Assembly (NCBI RefSeq): GCF_002368295.1
Contig: NZ_AP018248.1
Coordinates: forward strand, 3,389,460-3,453,459
Length of the DNA stretch: 64,000 nucleotides
Source: Tolypothrix tenuis PCC 7101
Lineage (GTDB): Bacteria; Cyanobacteriota; Cyanobacteriia; Cyanobacteriales; Nostocaceae
Direction: 5' to 3'
Shown here: positions 35,877 to 44,328 of the stretch, piece by piece
How positions within the stretch are numbered: position 1 is the stretch's first letter
How the letters are laid out: each line of letters starts with the position of its first letter
Position numbers and translations under genes: made by a program
Notes under the pieces: generated by a model
The model's database searches: none
The model's input: the letters and a program-made list of their open reading frames with translations, nothing else
Told to the model about the DNA's origin: nothing

Positions 35877-35971
35877 TATAGCGTTTCCTAACCTACTGAG
35901 GTACACCCAAATCTTGTTGAACAAGGTTATTAGCTTTGGAAATGTACTTCACCAGATTGGGAACCGCTATA
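35877..35971. mobile_element. Nested miniature element D (about 95 bp)
   Basis: Ends TATAGCGTTTCCTAACC and GGGAACCGCTATA form an imperfect inverted repeat of about 28 bp (reverse complement of the right end reads TATAGCGGTTCCCAATCTGG). It separates CTTGCAAC from GGTTTCACGTT, which are almost adjacent in copy 1. A TA target duplication, as for IS630/Tc1-type MITEs, is possible but not proved. Confidence 0.6.
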
Positions 35972-36053
35972 AGCGGGTTTCACGTTAAGTTGACACCAAT
36001 GGGCACTGCCTTGCCCCTACAATTTGTCGCATTAATTTTTCAATTTGGTACTG

Positions 36054-37466
36054 TTAATTTGCATCAGCTATTTGGCAAATTAATTCCCAGGCTTGTTGCA
36101 CGTTTAACTTTTCAGTAGTTGCTTGCCCAATCGACATTCTTAAGGTAACTTTTTGGTCAAGCTTGGTGGAAATTAGGTAGATTTTACCGGAAGAATTGAG
36201 ACTGTTGACTATGGTTTGGTTGATGCGATCGCCTCCTTTGTGGCGGAAACATACCAAATTTAATGGTGGATTAACAGCTAATTCAAAGCGTGAATCTGAT
36301 TTTACCCACTCTGCAAACTCTTGGGCTAAGGCTATATGCTTACGGACATAATGCTGTAACCCTTCAATTCCGTAATGGCGAATCACAAACCAGAGTTTGA
36401 GGCTGCGGAATCTTCTACCTAAAGGAATTTGCCAATCTCGGTAGTCAATTACTGCACCGGATTCACTGGCTTGATTTTTGAGGTACTCCGGTACGATGGA
36501 GAGAGACTGAGTTAGCTTGCTTCTATCTCGCACGTAAAAACAAGTACAGTCAAAGTTAGTCAGCATCCATTTGTGGGGGTTAAAGCAATAGCTATCGGCT
36601 AACTCTAAACCTTGATGAATCCAGCGGTACTCAGGACATAACGCTGCTGTACCACTCATTGCGCCATCAACATGAAACCAGATATTGTATTTTTGTGCGA
36701 TCGCTCCTAACTCAGGTAAAGGATCAATTGCATTGGATGAAGTTGTACCCACAGTAGCAGCTAAATAAAAAGGCGTTAACCCCGCCGCAATATCCTGTTC
36801 AATACACTGCTGTAGTGCATCTGGACAGATGGCGTAATTTCCATCAACCTCGATTAAACGCAAATTCTCACTGCTGATTCCCGCAATTTTAAATCCTTTC
36901 TCAATAGAAGAGTGCGCCTGAGTTGAGGTGTAAGCAACCAGTTTACTAATATCTGCTGTAGTTTGTTCTCTAGCCGCTACCAAAGCCACAAGACTAGCAC
37001 TGCTGGCGGAATCTTGAATTACTCCTCCCCCTGTTTCACTGGATTTGAAATGCAAGGGTAACTCCAGCATATCTACTAGCCAATCAAGAACATGGGTTTC
37101 CAACTCTGTACAAGCGGGAGAAGTAGCCCATAACATCCCTTGTACACCCAAACCAGCGCTGAGTAATTCACCTAAAATTGAAGGTGCAGAAATCCCGGTA
37201 GGAAAGAAAGCAAAGAAGTTAGGCGATTGCCAATTTGTTAACCCTGGAACGATAATTTCATCGATATCTTTGAAAATCTCTGCAAAAGATTCCCCTTGCT
37301 GCGGGGGAGAATTTGGTAATTTTGCTCTAATATCTCCAGGTTCAACTTGAGATAGTACAGGCAGTTTTTCTACATTCTCTAAATAATCGGCTATCCAATC
37401 AATAGTTTTATATCCCCACTGACGAAATTCTGCGGAAGACATATGGTAGTTTGGCTTTTCTTCCAT
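36054..37466 (-). CDS. Group II pyridoxal-phosphate amino acid decarboxylase (aromatic type)
   Basis: The 470-residue protein matches aromatic L-amino-acid/glutamate-type decarboxylases. PLP-binding Lys299 lies in CFNPHKWML, the HVD segment (265-267) in IWFHVDGAMSG, and the N-terminal region has DWIADYLENVEKLPVLSQV and the FFAFFPTGISAPSILGELL motif. The C-terminal WFVIRHYGIEGLQHYVRKH is typical. It would convert an aromatic amino acid (Tyr, Trp or DOPA-like) to its amine; the exact substrate is not readable. It is monocistronic, with the nested repeat island downstream. Confidence 0.92.
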   Translation of the reverse strand: MEEKPNYHMSSAEFRQWGYKTIDWIADYLENVEKLPVLSQVEPGDIRAKLPNSPPQQGESFAEIFKDIDEIIVPGLTNWQSPNFFAFFPTGISAPSILGELLSAGLGVQGMLWATSPACTELETHVLDWLVDMLELPLHFKSSETGGGVIQDSASSASLVALVAAREQTTADISKLVAYTSTQAHSSIEKGFKIAGISSENLRLIEVDGNYAICPDALQQCIEQDIAAGLTPFYLAATVGTTSSNAIDPLPELGAIAQKYNIWFHVDGAMSGTAALCPEYRWIHQGLELADSYCFNPHKWMLTNFDCTCFYVRDRSKLTQSLSIVPEYLKNQASESGAVIDYRDWQIPLGRRFRSLKLWFVIRHYGIEGLQHYVRKHIALAQEFAEWVKSDSRFELAVNPPLNLVCFRHKGGDRINQTIVNSLNSSGKIYLISTKLDQKVTLRMSIGQATTEKLNVQQAWELICQIADAN

Positions 37467-37612
37467 ACCCTGTATTTGCTATTGCTGCGATTAACTGCAA
37501 TTATTTTGACGTAAATTCCGTAATGTTGCATTTAGGTGTTGTATTTGGCTATGACAACATCCTAGCGACCAATAATTTCGTCAATAAATAAGGTAGATTT
37601 GCTGCAAATTAC

Positions 37613-38749
37613 ATGAAGTTATTATCATCTTTAGTTACACTTTCCGCAATTGCAATCACAATTATGCCTACAGTATCTTTAGGAGCATCAGAATCAACTT
37701 CTTTGTGCCGAGCGCTAATGTTTCAACAATATGATGAAGTTCAACAGATTGTAGAAAGCGGCGCAAATCCTAATGAAATTTGTATGATAGGAGAAGAAAG
37801 TTTTCTGCCGCTTCACGCTGCTATTGCTGCTGGTAATGAAGAACTAGCAAAATTATTAATTGCTAAAGGAGCAGATGTCAAAGCTAAAAACTCTAAAGGA
37901 GAGACATCTTTACACTTTGTTGGTAGTTCATTAACGCTAGCAAATTTGTTGATTGAAAAAGGACTAGATGTTAATGCTACAAATAATAATAAATTGACAC
38001 CTCTGCATAATGTTTATGGTCAATTAACTCAGGAAGTAGCACAAGTTTTAATCGATAAAGGTGCTAAGGTGAATGTTAGGAGTGATGAACAGCTAACACC
38101 TTTGCATTTGACAGTAGCACAAGGAAAGCAGGAAGTAGCAGAGTTATTGATTGCCAAAGGTGCAGATATCAATGCAAGAACCATCATCAACTTTACACCG
38201 CTTCATTATGCTATTAATAGACCAGAATTTGCAAAATTACTAATTAATAAAAGAGCTAATTTTTATATTAAAGATAATAATGGTATGGCGGTCATTCACC
38301 AGCAATCTCTAGATAAAGAAATTTTAGAATTACTGATTGCTAAGAAAGTAAATGTTAATTTCAGAAGCAATGATGGTAAAACTCCACTGCACCACCATGC
38401 GAGAAACCCAGAGTTTACCAAGCTATTGATTACTAAAGGTGCTGCGATTAATGCCAAAGATAATTTAGGTAGAATACCATTACACTACGCTATGAAAGAA
38501 GCGGGTAAAATCATGGTTGAAAGAGGTGCGAATATCAATGCTAAAGATAAGCTTGGTAGAACACCATTACATACAGCAATTTTAGCAGAAGATTATTACA
38601 CCCTCGATTTTATCGAATATTTATTGAGTAAGAAAGCCAAGGTAAATATTAAAGATAACGAAGGTAAAACGCCACTACAATTAGCTTTGTCTCGTAATAA
38701 TTCGGCGGCTGTTGAATTACTGAAAAAGTATCGAGCTACATTAAATTAA
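37613..38749 (+). CDS. Exported ankyrin-repeat protein
   Basis: The 378-residue protein begins with a signal peptide (KLLSSLVTLSAIAITIMPTVSLGA), so it is probably periplasmic or extracellular. About ten ankyrin repeats follow (residues about 48-370), each of the form TPLHxAxxxGxxExAxLLIxKGAxVNA, with some degenerate units. It has no catalytic domain. The role is protein binding; partners are unknown. The coding sequence is AT-richer than its neighbours. It stands between the decarboxylase (divergent) and an SDR gene (convergent). Confidence 0.88.
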   Translation: MKLLSSLVTLSAIAITIMPTVSLGASESTSLCRALMFQQYDEVQQIVESGANPNEICMIGEESFLPLHAAIAAGNEELAKLLIAKGADVKAKNSKGETSLHFVGSSLTLANLLIEKGLDVNATNNNKLTPLHNVYGQLTQEVAQVLIDKGAKVNVRSDEQLTPLHLTVAQGKQEVAELLIAKGADINARTIINFTPLHYAINRPEFAKLLINKRANFYIKDNNGMAVIHQQSLDKEILELLIAKKVNVNFRSNDGKTPLHHHARNPEFTKLLITKGAAINAKDNLGRIPLHYAMKEAGKIMVERGANINAKDKLGRTPLHTAILAEDYYTLDFIEYLLSKKAKVNIKDNEGKTPLQLALSRNNSAAVELLKKYRATLN

Positions 38750-38782
38750 TTTTATTTGGTTCGTAGTCAGAAAATTAAGGCT

Positions 38783-38890
38783 AGATAAATTGTTTGTAAG
38801 GGCACGGCATCCTCAATCTTTTGGCATATCAAATATCTTACTGGTGCCGTGCCCCTACCCATCTGTCGCGTTCTTTTTTCAAAATGGTAT
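38783..38890. repeat. Family A palindromic element, copy 3
   Basis: The core GGGCACGGCA (38800-38809) and TGCCGTGCCC (38845-38854) and the end TCTGTCGCGTTCTTTTTTC repeat the 8276-8412 element; the AT-rich centre is inverted relative to that copy. It ends 3 bp before the SDR stop codon, so it forms the 3' UTR of that gene. Confidence 0.75.
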
Positions 38891-38892
38891 TA

Positions 38893-39906
38893 CTAAATAT
38901 CGTTCCTACCCCATAAACCTACAAGTGCAGCAATACCCAAGGCTGCAAATGCTAACGCGCCCCATTTTAGCGGTGGATTCATATCCAAACTTTCCAAGAA
39001 ACTGGGTATAGACAAGTTCCTAAAGTCGCCTTCAACTTTGTCATAGCCTGTAATTGGCTCAAAAACGTTATTAGGCGCGTCTTCTGATTTCGGCTCATTG
39101 GTACGCTGTCCTTGAAAAGCGATCGCTAATAGTAAAGAATCAGCTAAAAGTGGGGAAATCCGTTGTATAAAATCTAATATTTTACCCGCATCTCCAACTA
39201 CAAAATCACGGGTAGGATGTTCCGCCGCGTAGAGAATGGCATCGGCAACCAAACTAGGTTGGTAATATGGGGGTACTCCTGTCGGCTTCACCCCTAATTT
39301 AGTGCCAACTTTATTGTAAAAAGGTGTATTGATTGTTGCAGGCAGGATCGAGGTAACGCTAATAGGCCATTTTTCGTGTTGTAATTCCACCCGTAAAGCA
39401 TCTAGGAACCCTTCTAAACCATGCTTGGCTGCAGAGTAAGGGCTTTGTAAAGGTAGACTGCGCCTACCTTCCATTGAAGAAATATGAATTAACGCTCCCC
39501 GTCCTGTTTGTTTGAGATGAGGTAGCGCCGCCATTGCACCATATACCTGTCCCATCAAGGTTACATCGACAACTCTGGCAAATTCCTCTGGTGTAATTTT
39601 CTCAAAAGGAGCAATCACACCAGTAGCAGCCGCATGAACCCAAGTATCAAGCTGTCCGTATTCTGCTACAGTTTGATCTGCGATCGCCTTTACCTGCTCA
39701 AAATCGCTAACATCAGCAATTACATACTTAGCCACACCACCCAAACTCTGAATTTCTTCCACCAGGGACTTTAGCCCTGGTTCACTACGGGCAGCAACTA
39801 CCACCTTTGCACCACGTTGGGCAAACTTTAGCGCTGTATCACGCCCAATCCCACTTGAAGCACCAACGATGGCTACCACCTGCTGACTAATTGGCTTTAA
39901 TTGCAT
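38893..39906 (-). CDS. Short-chain dehydrogenase with C-terminal membrane anchor
   Basis: Classical SDR fold in the first 200 residues: cofactor motif VGASSGIGRDTALKFAQRG, active-site ISS (serine) and YSAAK (Tyr-x-x-x-Lys). The NNAG motif is replaced by AAATG. The 337-residue length exceeds a simple SDR (about 250): the extra tail carries a helix-rich linker and a hydrophobic segment (about 312-332, ALAFAALGIAALVGLWG), suggesting membrane attachment. The substrate is unknown. No operon partner is seen. Confidence 0.9.
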   Translation of the reverse strand: MQLKPISQQVVAIVGASSGIGRDTALKFAQRGAKVVVAARSEPGLKSLVEEIQSLGGVAKYVIADVSDFEQVKAIADQTVAEYGQLDTWVHAAATGVIAPFEKITPEEFARVVDVTLMGQVYGAMAALPHLKQTGRGALIHISSMEGRRSLPLQSPYSAAKHGLEGFLDALRVELQHEKWPISVTSILPATINTPFYNKVGTKLGVKPTGVPPYYQPSLVADAILYAAEHPTRDFVVGDAGKILDFIQRISPLLADSLLLAIAFQGQRTNEPKSEDAPNNVFEPITGYDKVEGDFRNLSIPSFLESLDMNPPLKWGALAFAALGIAALVGLWGRNDI

Positions 39907-39981
39907 GGTTAATTATTGTTAACTTACCTTCCTTTTAATCAATAGGTGTGTTTTTAAATTGCTTCATCCCTCGGTAGGCTT

Positions 39982-40044
39982 AGGTGGGGGATTGGGGACT
40001 GGGGACTGGGGATTGGGGACTGGGGATTAGGGACTGGGGAACTG
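39982..40044. repeat. Tandem heptamer array (GGGGATT/GGGGACT)
   Basis: About eight alternating GGGGATT, GGGGACT and GGATTAGGGACT units lie between the SDR promoter and the ROK kinase 3' end. Confidence 0.8.
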
Positions 40045-40102
40045 GGGAAAAGGGAGACAAGAGGAAATATTGATTACCAATTACCAATTACCAAATGACA
40101 AA

Positions 40103-40810
40103 TTAATTTCGCCACAAGGCAATTCCACCTAATAACCCCGTGATATTAGGGATGAGTTTGACGTTTAAGGGTAGCTGGAGATTTACTTTCACAGCTTCAC
40201 CGCCGCCGATGTAGAGGCAATCATAATTAAACAGATGTTGTAAAGATGCGATCGCTTTTTCTAAACGCCGATTCCATTTTTTCTCACCAATTTTTTCTAA
40301 CGCCGCCCGCCCTAACTGTTCTTCGTAAGTCTCGCCTTTGCGGAACTGATGATGTCCCATTTCCATATTTGGCACTAGTTTGCCATCGATAAATAAAGCC
40401 GAACCAAATCCTGTACCCAAGGTAATGACTAATTCTACGCCTTTACCTGCGATCGCCCCTAGCCCTTGCATATCTGCATCATTAATTACCCTGACAGGCT
40501 TATGTAACTGTTGCGACAAAGCCGTTTGTAAATCAAACCCAATCCAATCACGATCTAAATTGACTGCTGTTTCCGTCACTCCATAGCGCACTACACCCGG
40601 AAAACCCACAGAAACCCGATGAAATTCACCTTGAGAGGCTGCTAAAACGACAATTGCATTAATTACAGTATCCGGTTTCGCAGGTTGCGGTGTCTCTAAA
40701 CGCGCCCTTTCTGTTAAAGGATGACCTGTAATATCCAATACCATTGTCTTCACACCACTACCGCCAATATCAACAGATAAAGTGCGAATTGAGCCGTTAT
40801 CATCAACCAT
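40103..40810 (-). CDS. ppgK: Polyphosphate glucokinase-like ROK family kinase
   Basis: The 235-residue protein has the ROK ATP/phosphate-binding motif VDIGGSGVKTMVLD (residues about 11-24), the catalytic-Asp segment VRVINDADMQGLGAI and LGTGFGSALFIDG. Size and motifs fit the polyphosphate glucokinase group, which phosphorylates glucose using polyphosphate in place of ATP; a few cyanobacterial members of this group are biochemically known. It lacks the zinc-binding CxCGxxGC motif of classical ROK proteins (GHHQFRKGETYEE occupies the region). Start MVDDNGSIRTLSVDIGG. Transcribed alone. Confidence 0.85.
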   Translation of the reverse strand: MVDDNGSIRTLSVDIGGSGVKTMVLDITGHPLTERARLETPQPAKPDTVINAIVVLAASQGEFHRVSVGFPGVVRYGVTETAVNLDRDWIGFDLQTALSQQLHKPVRVINDADMQGLGAIAGKGVELVITLGTGFGSALFIDGKLVPNMEMGHHQFRKGETYEEQLGRAALEKIGEKKWNRRLEKAIASLQHLFNYDCLYIGGGEAVKVNLQLPLNVKLIPNITGLLGGIALWRN

Positions 40811-40993
40811 TGAAGTTTTCTCCTAGTTAGAGTGTATTCTTTGGCTATTATGCTCTGCTAGATATGGTTCAGGGTCATATATTCCGAGAGTCTTTACAAG
40901 TTGGGGACTGGGTAATGGGTAATGGGTGAATCACCAGCACCAAACACCAAACACCAAACACCATTAATATAAAATTGACGCGATAGTAGTGCA

Positions 40994-41794
40994 ATGCATA
41001 GTTTTATTCCCCCGGAACGGTTTTTTCCCTACCTCAGTTGGACTGACATTGAGGCGATGTCAAATAAGGAAAATGTGGTGATTATTCAACCAGTAGGGGC
41101 AATTGAACAACATGGCCCGCATCTACCTTTAATTGTCGATGCTGCGATTGGTATGGGAGTACTGGGAAAGGCGCTAGCAAAGCTGGAGGCTGATATTCCT
41201 GCCTATGCTTTGCCTAGTCTGTATTACGGTAAATCTAATGAACACTGGAACTTTCCAGGGACAATTACCTTGAGTACGGAAACGTTGACAGCCACAATTA
41301 TGGAATTAGGTGACAGTATTTACCGTGCTGGGTTTAGAAAATTAGTGTTGATGAACTCCCACGGGGGACAGCCGCAAGTAATGCAAATGGCAGCGCGAGA
41401 TTTACACGTGAAGTATGGAGACTTTGCGGTGTTTCCGTTGTTTACTTGGCGTGTGCCTCATATTACTAAAGAATTACTGACTCCGAAGGAAGCAGCACAA
41501 GGTATGCACGCTGGAGATGCTGAAACTAGCTTGATGCTAGCGCTTTTACCAGAACAGGTGAAGCTTGATAAAGCCGTTGCTGAGTATCCCCCAGCACAGC
41601 CAGAAGATAGCTTGCTAAGTTGGGAAGGTAAGCTACCTGTGGCTTGGGTAACAAAAGATATCAGTAAAAGTGGTGTGATCGGTGATGCGACAACAGCAAC
41701 TAAGGAAAAAGGCGATCGCATTCTCGAATCTGTTTCTGATGGTTGGGTGCAAGTTATTCGCGAGATTTATCACTTTCGTCCACCCCAGAGTTAA
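40994..41794 (+). CDS. Creatininase-family amidohydrolase
   Basis: The 266-residue protein shows the metal-binding signature of creatininase-like amidohydrolases: EQHGPHLPLIVD (Glu, His and Asp ligands), NSHGGQ and the HAGDAETS motif. Family members hydrolyse cyclic or linear amides (creatinine, formylglycinamide) or act in cofactor pathways such as MftE; the substrate here is unknown. The N-terminal PPERFFPYLSWTDIEAM is typical of cyanobacterial copies. It is divergent from the ppgK-like gene across a 183-bp gap with CACCAAA heptamers. Confidence 0.88.
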   Translation: MHSFIPPERFFPYLSWTDIEAMSNKENVVIIQPVGAIEQHGPHLPLIVDAAIGMGVLGKALAKLEADIPAYALPSLYYGKSNEHWNFPGTITLSTETLTATIMELGDSIYRAGFRKLVLMNSHGGQPQVMQMAARDLHVKYGDFAVFPLFTWRVPHITKELLTPKEAAQGMHAGDAETSLMLALLPEQVKLDKAVAEYPPAQPEDSLLSWEGKLPVAWVTKDISKSGVIGDATTATKEKGDRILESVSDGWVQVIREIYHFRPPQS

Positions 41795-41976
41795 GGAGAA
41801 GGGGCAGGGGGCAGGGAGCAGGGGGAGAAAGAACTATATTATTTGAGTAATCTATTTTCTGTAAGTGAGAAGCCTAGTGCAGACTGGCAGAAATAACTAA
41901 TCAGTAGAAAATTCAACTCAGTACTCAGCACTCAGCACTACCATCACGACTGGTTAGAAACTTTTGCCGCAATGCG

Positions 41977-42330
41977 CTAAGAGACTTTAGAGGCTGTTTG
42001 TTTATTGGCTGAGGTGCAGATATTTAAGGGTTGAGCCGATCGCAAGACTGCATCTAGTAATCCGGGAAACAAGGCTTCTAAATCTTCACGCCGCAGGCTG
42101 TTGATGTGCTGGGTTCCTTCTTTATGGGTTAATACGACTCCCGACTCCCGTAAAATTTTGAAGTGATTTGACATTGTCGATTTGGCGATCGCAAAATCAA
42201 ACCCCGCACAACACTGCTTTCCCTGGGTTGCTAATAACCGCACAATCTCTAGCCGCACCGGATCGCCCAATGCGTATAACACTCCCGCTAACGAAATATC
42301 TTTTCTATCTGGATGATACAAAAATCTCAT
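41977..42330 (-). CDS. rexT: ArsR-family redox repressor, RexT-like
   Basis: The 117-residue winged-helix protein has an ArsR helix-turn-helix (AIAKSTMSNHFKILRESG, about 47-64) and lacks the metal ELCVCDL motif of SmtB/ArsR sensors. It carries vicinal Cys40-Cys41 (GKQCCAGF), the arrangement reported for RexT of Anabaena, where hydrogen peroxide forms a disulfide and releases DNA upstream of a thioredoxin gene. Here it is divergent from a thioredoxin gene with a palindromic site between the two starts, which supports the assignment. The identity with RexT is inferred from motif and context, not a search. Confidence 0.75.
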   Translation of the reverse strand: MRFLYHPDRKDISLAGVLYALGDPVRLEIVRLLATQGKQCCAGFDFAIAKSTMSNHFKILRESGVVLTHKEGTQHINSLRREDLEALFPGLLDAVLRSAQPLNICTSANKQTASKVS

Positions 42331-42368
42331 AGTTGCACTATCTCATAAAATGACATATATTTTACTTA

Positions 42369-42383
42369 TTCGATAATATCGAA
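42369..42383. promoter_or_regulatory. Candidate RexT-like operator upstream of trxA
   Basis: TTCGATA-A-TATCGAA is a perfect 7-bp-arm palindrome, 31 bp upstream of the trxA ATG and 39 bp upstream of the divergent arsR-type start. It is positioned to control both genes. Confidence 0.65.
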
Positions 42384-42413
42384 CAATAGAATTAAATACA
42401 GGAGGACAATATT

Positions 42414-42740
42414 ATGTCATCCGTTACAAATGTCACGGAAGCTACCTTTAAGCAAGAAGTCCTTGAAAGCCAAGTTCCGGTATTAGTTGACTTTTGGGCA
42501 CCTTGGTGCGGGCCTTGCAGAATGGTTGCTCCAGTTGTAGACGAGTTAGCTACCGAATACGGCGGACAGGTGAAAGTGGTGAAACTGAACACAGATCAAA
42601 ATCCCACCGTAGCCAGCCATTACGGAATTCGTAGTATACCTACACTCATGGTATTCAAGGCAGGCAGACAAGTCGATACGGTCGTGGGTGCGGTTCCTAA
42701 AACCACTTTAACCAAGACTCTATCACAGCATATTTCCTAA
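42414..42740 (+). CDS. trxA: Thioredoxin (TrxA2-type, adjacent to RexT-like repressor)
   Basis: The 108-residue protein is a standard thioredoxin: VLVDFWAPWCGPCRM with redox-active Cys32 and Cys35, the cis-Pro in SIPTLMVFKAG, and the usual C-terminal helix. A strong ribosome-binding site AGGAGG (42400-42405) lies 8 bp before the ATG. It reduces disulfides in the cytoplasm. The palindromic site and the divergent ArsR-type gene suggest induction under oxidative stress. The suffix (TrxA2) follows from context and is tentative. Confidence 0.93.
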   Translation: MSSVTNVTEATFKQEVLESQVPVLVDFWAPWCGPCRMVAPVVDELATEYGGQVKVVKLNTDQNPTVASHYGIRSIPTLMVFKAGRQVDTVVGAVPKTTLTKTLSQHIS

Positions 42741-42743
42741 AGT

Positions 42744-42770
42744 TAACAGCCTAGGGTGAGCTGTTTATAT
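42744..42770 (+). terminator. Weak putative terminator after trxA
   Basis: AACAGC and GCTGTT form a 6-bp stem with a 9-nt loop, then TATAT, starting a few bases past the trxA stop. The stem is short, so read-through into the MFS gene is possible. Confidence 0.35.
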
Positions 42771-42797
42771 ACCCTGAAAGGCTAACTGTAGGGTATG

Positions 42798-42912
42798 GGG
42801 CATTGGGCATTGGGCATTGGGCATTGGTAATAGGTAATAGTAATTTCTCCTTGTCGCCTTATCCCCAATCACCAGTCCCCAGTCCCCAGTCCCCAGTCCC
42901 TAATCCCCAATC
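42798..42912. repeat. Heptamer arrays reaching the MFS start codon
   Basis: Four GGGCATT units (42798-42826) are followed, after a short spacer, by CCCCAGT-type units (about 42860-42900) and TAATCCCCAATCACC up to the ATG at 42916. The 5' leader of the MFS gene is therefore built from tandem repeats and lacks a Shine-Dalgarno site. Confidence 0.75.
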
Positions 42913-42915
42913 ACC

Positions 42916-44211
42916 ATGTCTTTAATCTCATACTTAGCGCGTCGTTCGGTGCACTATGGCTGGTTTGTTGCGGGTTTAACATTTTTAGCTTTGTTAGTAG
43001 CCGCAGGAATTCGTTCTGCACCAGGAGTTTTGATCGTACCTTTAGAGCAGGAATTTGGCTGGAGTAGAGCTACTATATCTTTGGCAATTTCCCTCAACTT
43101 AGTACTTTATGGACTGATTGGCCCTTTTGCTGCCACATTCATGGAGCGTGTAGGGGTTCGCCGGATAATGGTATTGGCACTAACTGCGATCGCTGTTGGT
43201 GTAGGCTTAACCACTTTCATGTCAACTTCTTGGCAGTTAGTTTTGCTTTGGGGAATTATTGTTGGTAGTGGTAGCGGTGCGATCGCATTAGTATTAGGTG
43301 CTGTTGTTGTCAATCGCTGGTTTTCGGAACGGCGAGGTTTGGTTTTGGGGGTTCTCACAGCCAGCACAGCCACCGGACAACTGATATTTCTGCCAATCTT
43401 AGCCTCTTTAGTAGAGCGTTTCGGGTGGCGGGCTGCATCTCTTAGCCTAGCCGGGATTGCGCTTGTAATTACACCTGCGATCGCCTTATTCATGCGCGAT
43501 CGCCCGGCGGAAATTGGTTTGCGACCTTTTGGCGATCGCAGCAATACTGAGGAAGTATTACCACCAAAGGTTAATTCTATTGCTTCCACTCTCCGCAAAC
43601 TTTGGCAAGGTGCAAAATCACTCGACTTTTGGCTGTTATTTGGTAGTTTTTTTATCTGCGGTGCTAGCACCAATGGACTGATTGGCACCCATTTAATACC
43701 AGCTTGTATTGATCATGGTATCCCTGAAGTTAAAGCTGCGGGACTATTGGCGATTATGGGGATTTTTGACTTTTGCGGGACAACTATCTCCGGCTGGCTG
43801 TCTGATAAATATAACAATCGCTACTTACTTTGCTGGTACTACGGATTACGTGGTATCTCTCTAATTTTCCTGCCATTTAGTTTTAACTTTTCATTCTACG
43901 GACTGTCAGTATTTGCAGTCTTCTACGGACTCGATTGGATTGCTACCGTTCCCCCAACTGTGCGTCTTGTCAGCAATATATTTGGGAAAGAGAATGTCGG
44001 CGTGATGTTCGGTTGGATTGTAGCGGGACATCAACTCGGTGCAGCTACAGCCGCCTTTGGTGCAGGAGTGCTGAGAACTTTATTAGGTAGCTATTTTCAC
44101 GCCTTTATTTTGTCAGGTGTTCTCTGTTTAATAGCCGCAGTCCTAGTACTGCGAATTGGACAACATCCTACTAAAAATAATTCAGTGTTGCTGATGGAAA
44201 ATATGAATTAG
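42916..44211 (+). CDS. MFS transporter (monocarboxylate/oxalate-formate type)
   Basis: The 431-residue protein has about 12 hydrophobic spans with a central cytoplasmic loop near residues 200-240. The N-terminal HYGWFVAGLTFLALLVAAG and the motif-A-like GPFAATFMERVGVRRIM, together with RDRPAEIGLRPFGD, fit the MFS subgroup related to oxalate/formate and monocarboxylate permeases. Substrate unknown. It lies in a run of same-strand genes (thioredoxin, MFS, SDR, GST) that may form a stress or detoxification group; the gaps are 175, 117 and 139 bp, so one operon is not certain. Confidence 0.88.
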   Translation: MSLISYLARRSVHYGWFVAGLTFLALLVAAGIRSAPGVLIVPLEQEFGWSRATISLAISLNLVLYGLIGPFAATFMERVGVRRIMVLALTAIAVGVGLTTFMSTSWQLVLLWGIIVGSGSGAIALVLGAVVVNRWFSERRGLVLGVLTASTATGQLIFLPILASLVERFGWRAASLSLAGIALVITPAIALFMRDRPAEIGLRPFGDRSNTEEVLPPKVNSIASTLRKLWQGAKSLDFWLLFGSFFICGASTNGLIGTHLIPACIDHGIPEVKAAGLLAIMGIFDFCGTTISGWLSDKYNNRYLLCWYYGLRGISLIFLPFSFNFSFYGLSVFAVFYGLDWIATVPPTVRLVSNIFGKENVGVMFGWIVAGHQLGAATAAFGAGVLRTLLGSYFHAFILSGVLCLIAAVLVLRIGQHPTKNNSVLLMENMN

Positions 44212-44328
44212 TTTCACGCCAAAGGCTGAACTTGCAGATTAGCTGCAAAAAATCATATTGAATTTCATATCAAATTCAGCAACCCCAATTCACAACTATC
44301 AGTGCATTATTAAAGGAGAATTGCACCT

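Larger units (their letters stand above)
35462..36001. mobile_element. Element B copy 2, itself carrying two further insertions
   Basis: The left end (GTGTCAACTTAAGCTAAAAG) and right end (GTTAAGTTGACACCAATG) match copy 1 at 12925-13119. It interrupts a perfect palindrome: joining the flanks gives GGGCAAGGCA-TGCCTTGCCC around one base. The flanking 9-bp duplication is GGCAGTGCC on the left and GGCACTGCC on the right (8 of 9 match, the centre base differs). Without insertions the element would be about 230 bp; here it is 540 bp. Confidence 0.75.

Noticed and set aside
41977..42330. Reading of the ArsR-type gene as a metal-sensor (SmtB/ArsR)
   Set aside because: The ELCVCDL metal motif is absent; Cys40-Cys41 and the thioredoxin context favour a RexT-like redox repressor.
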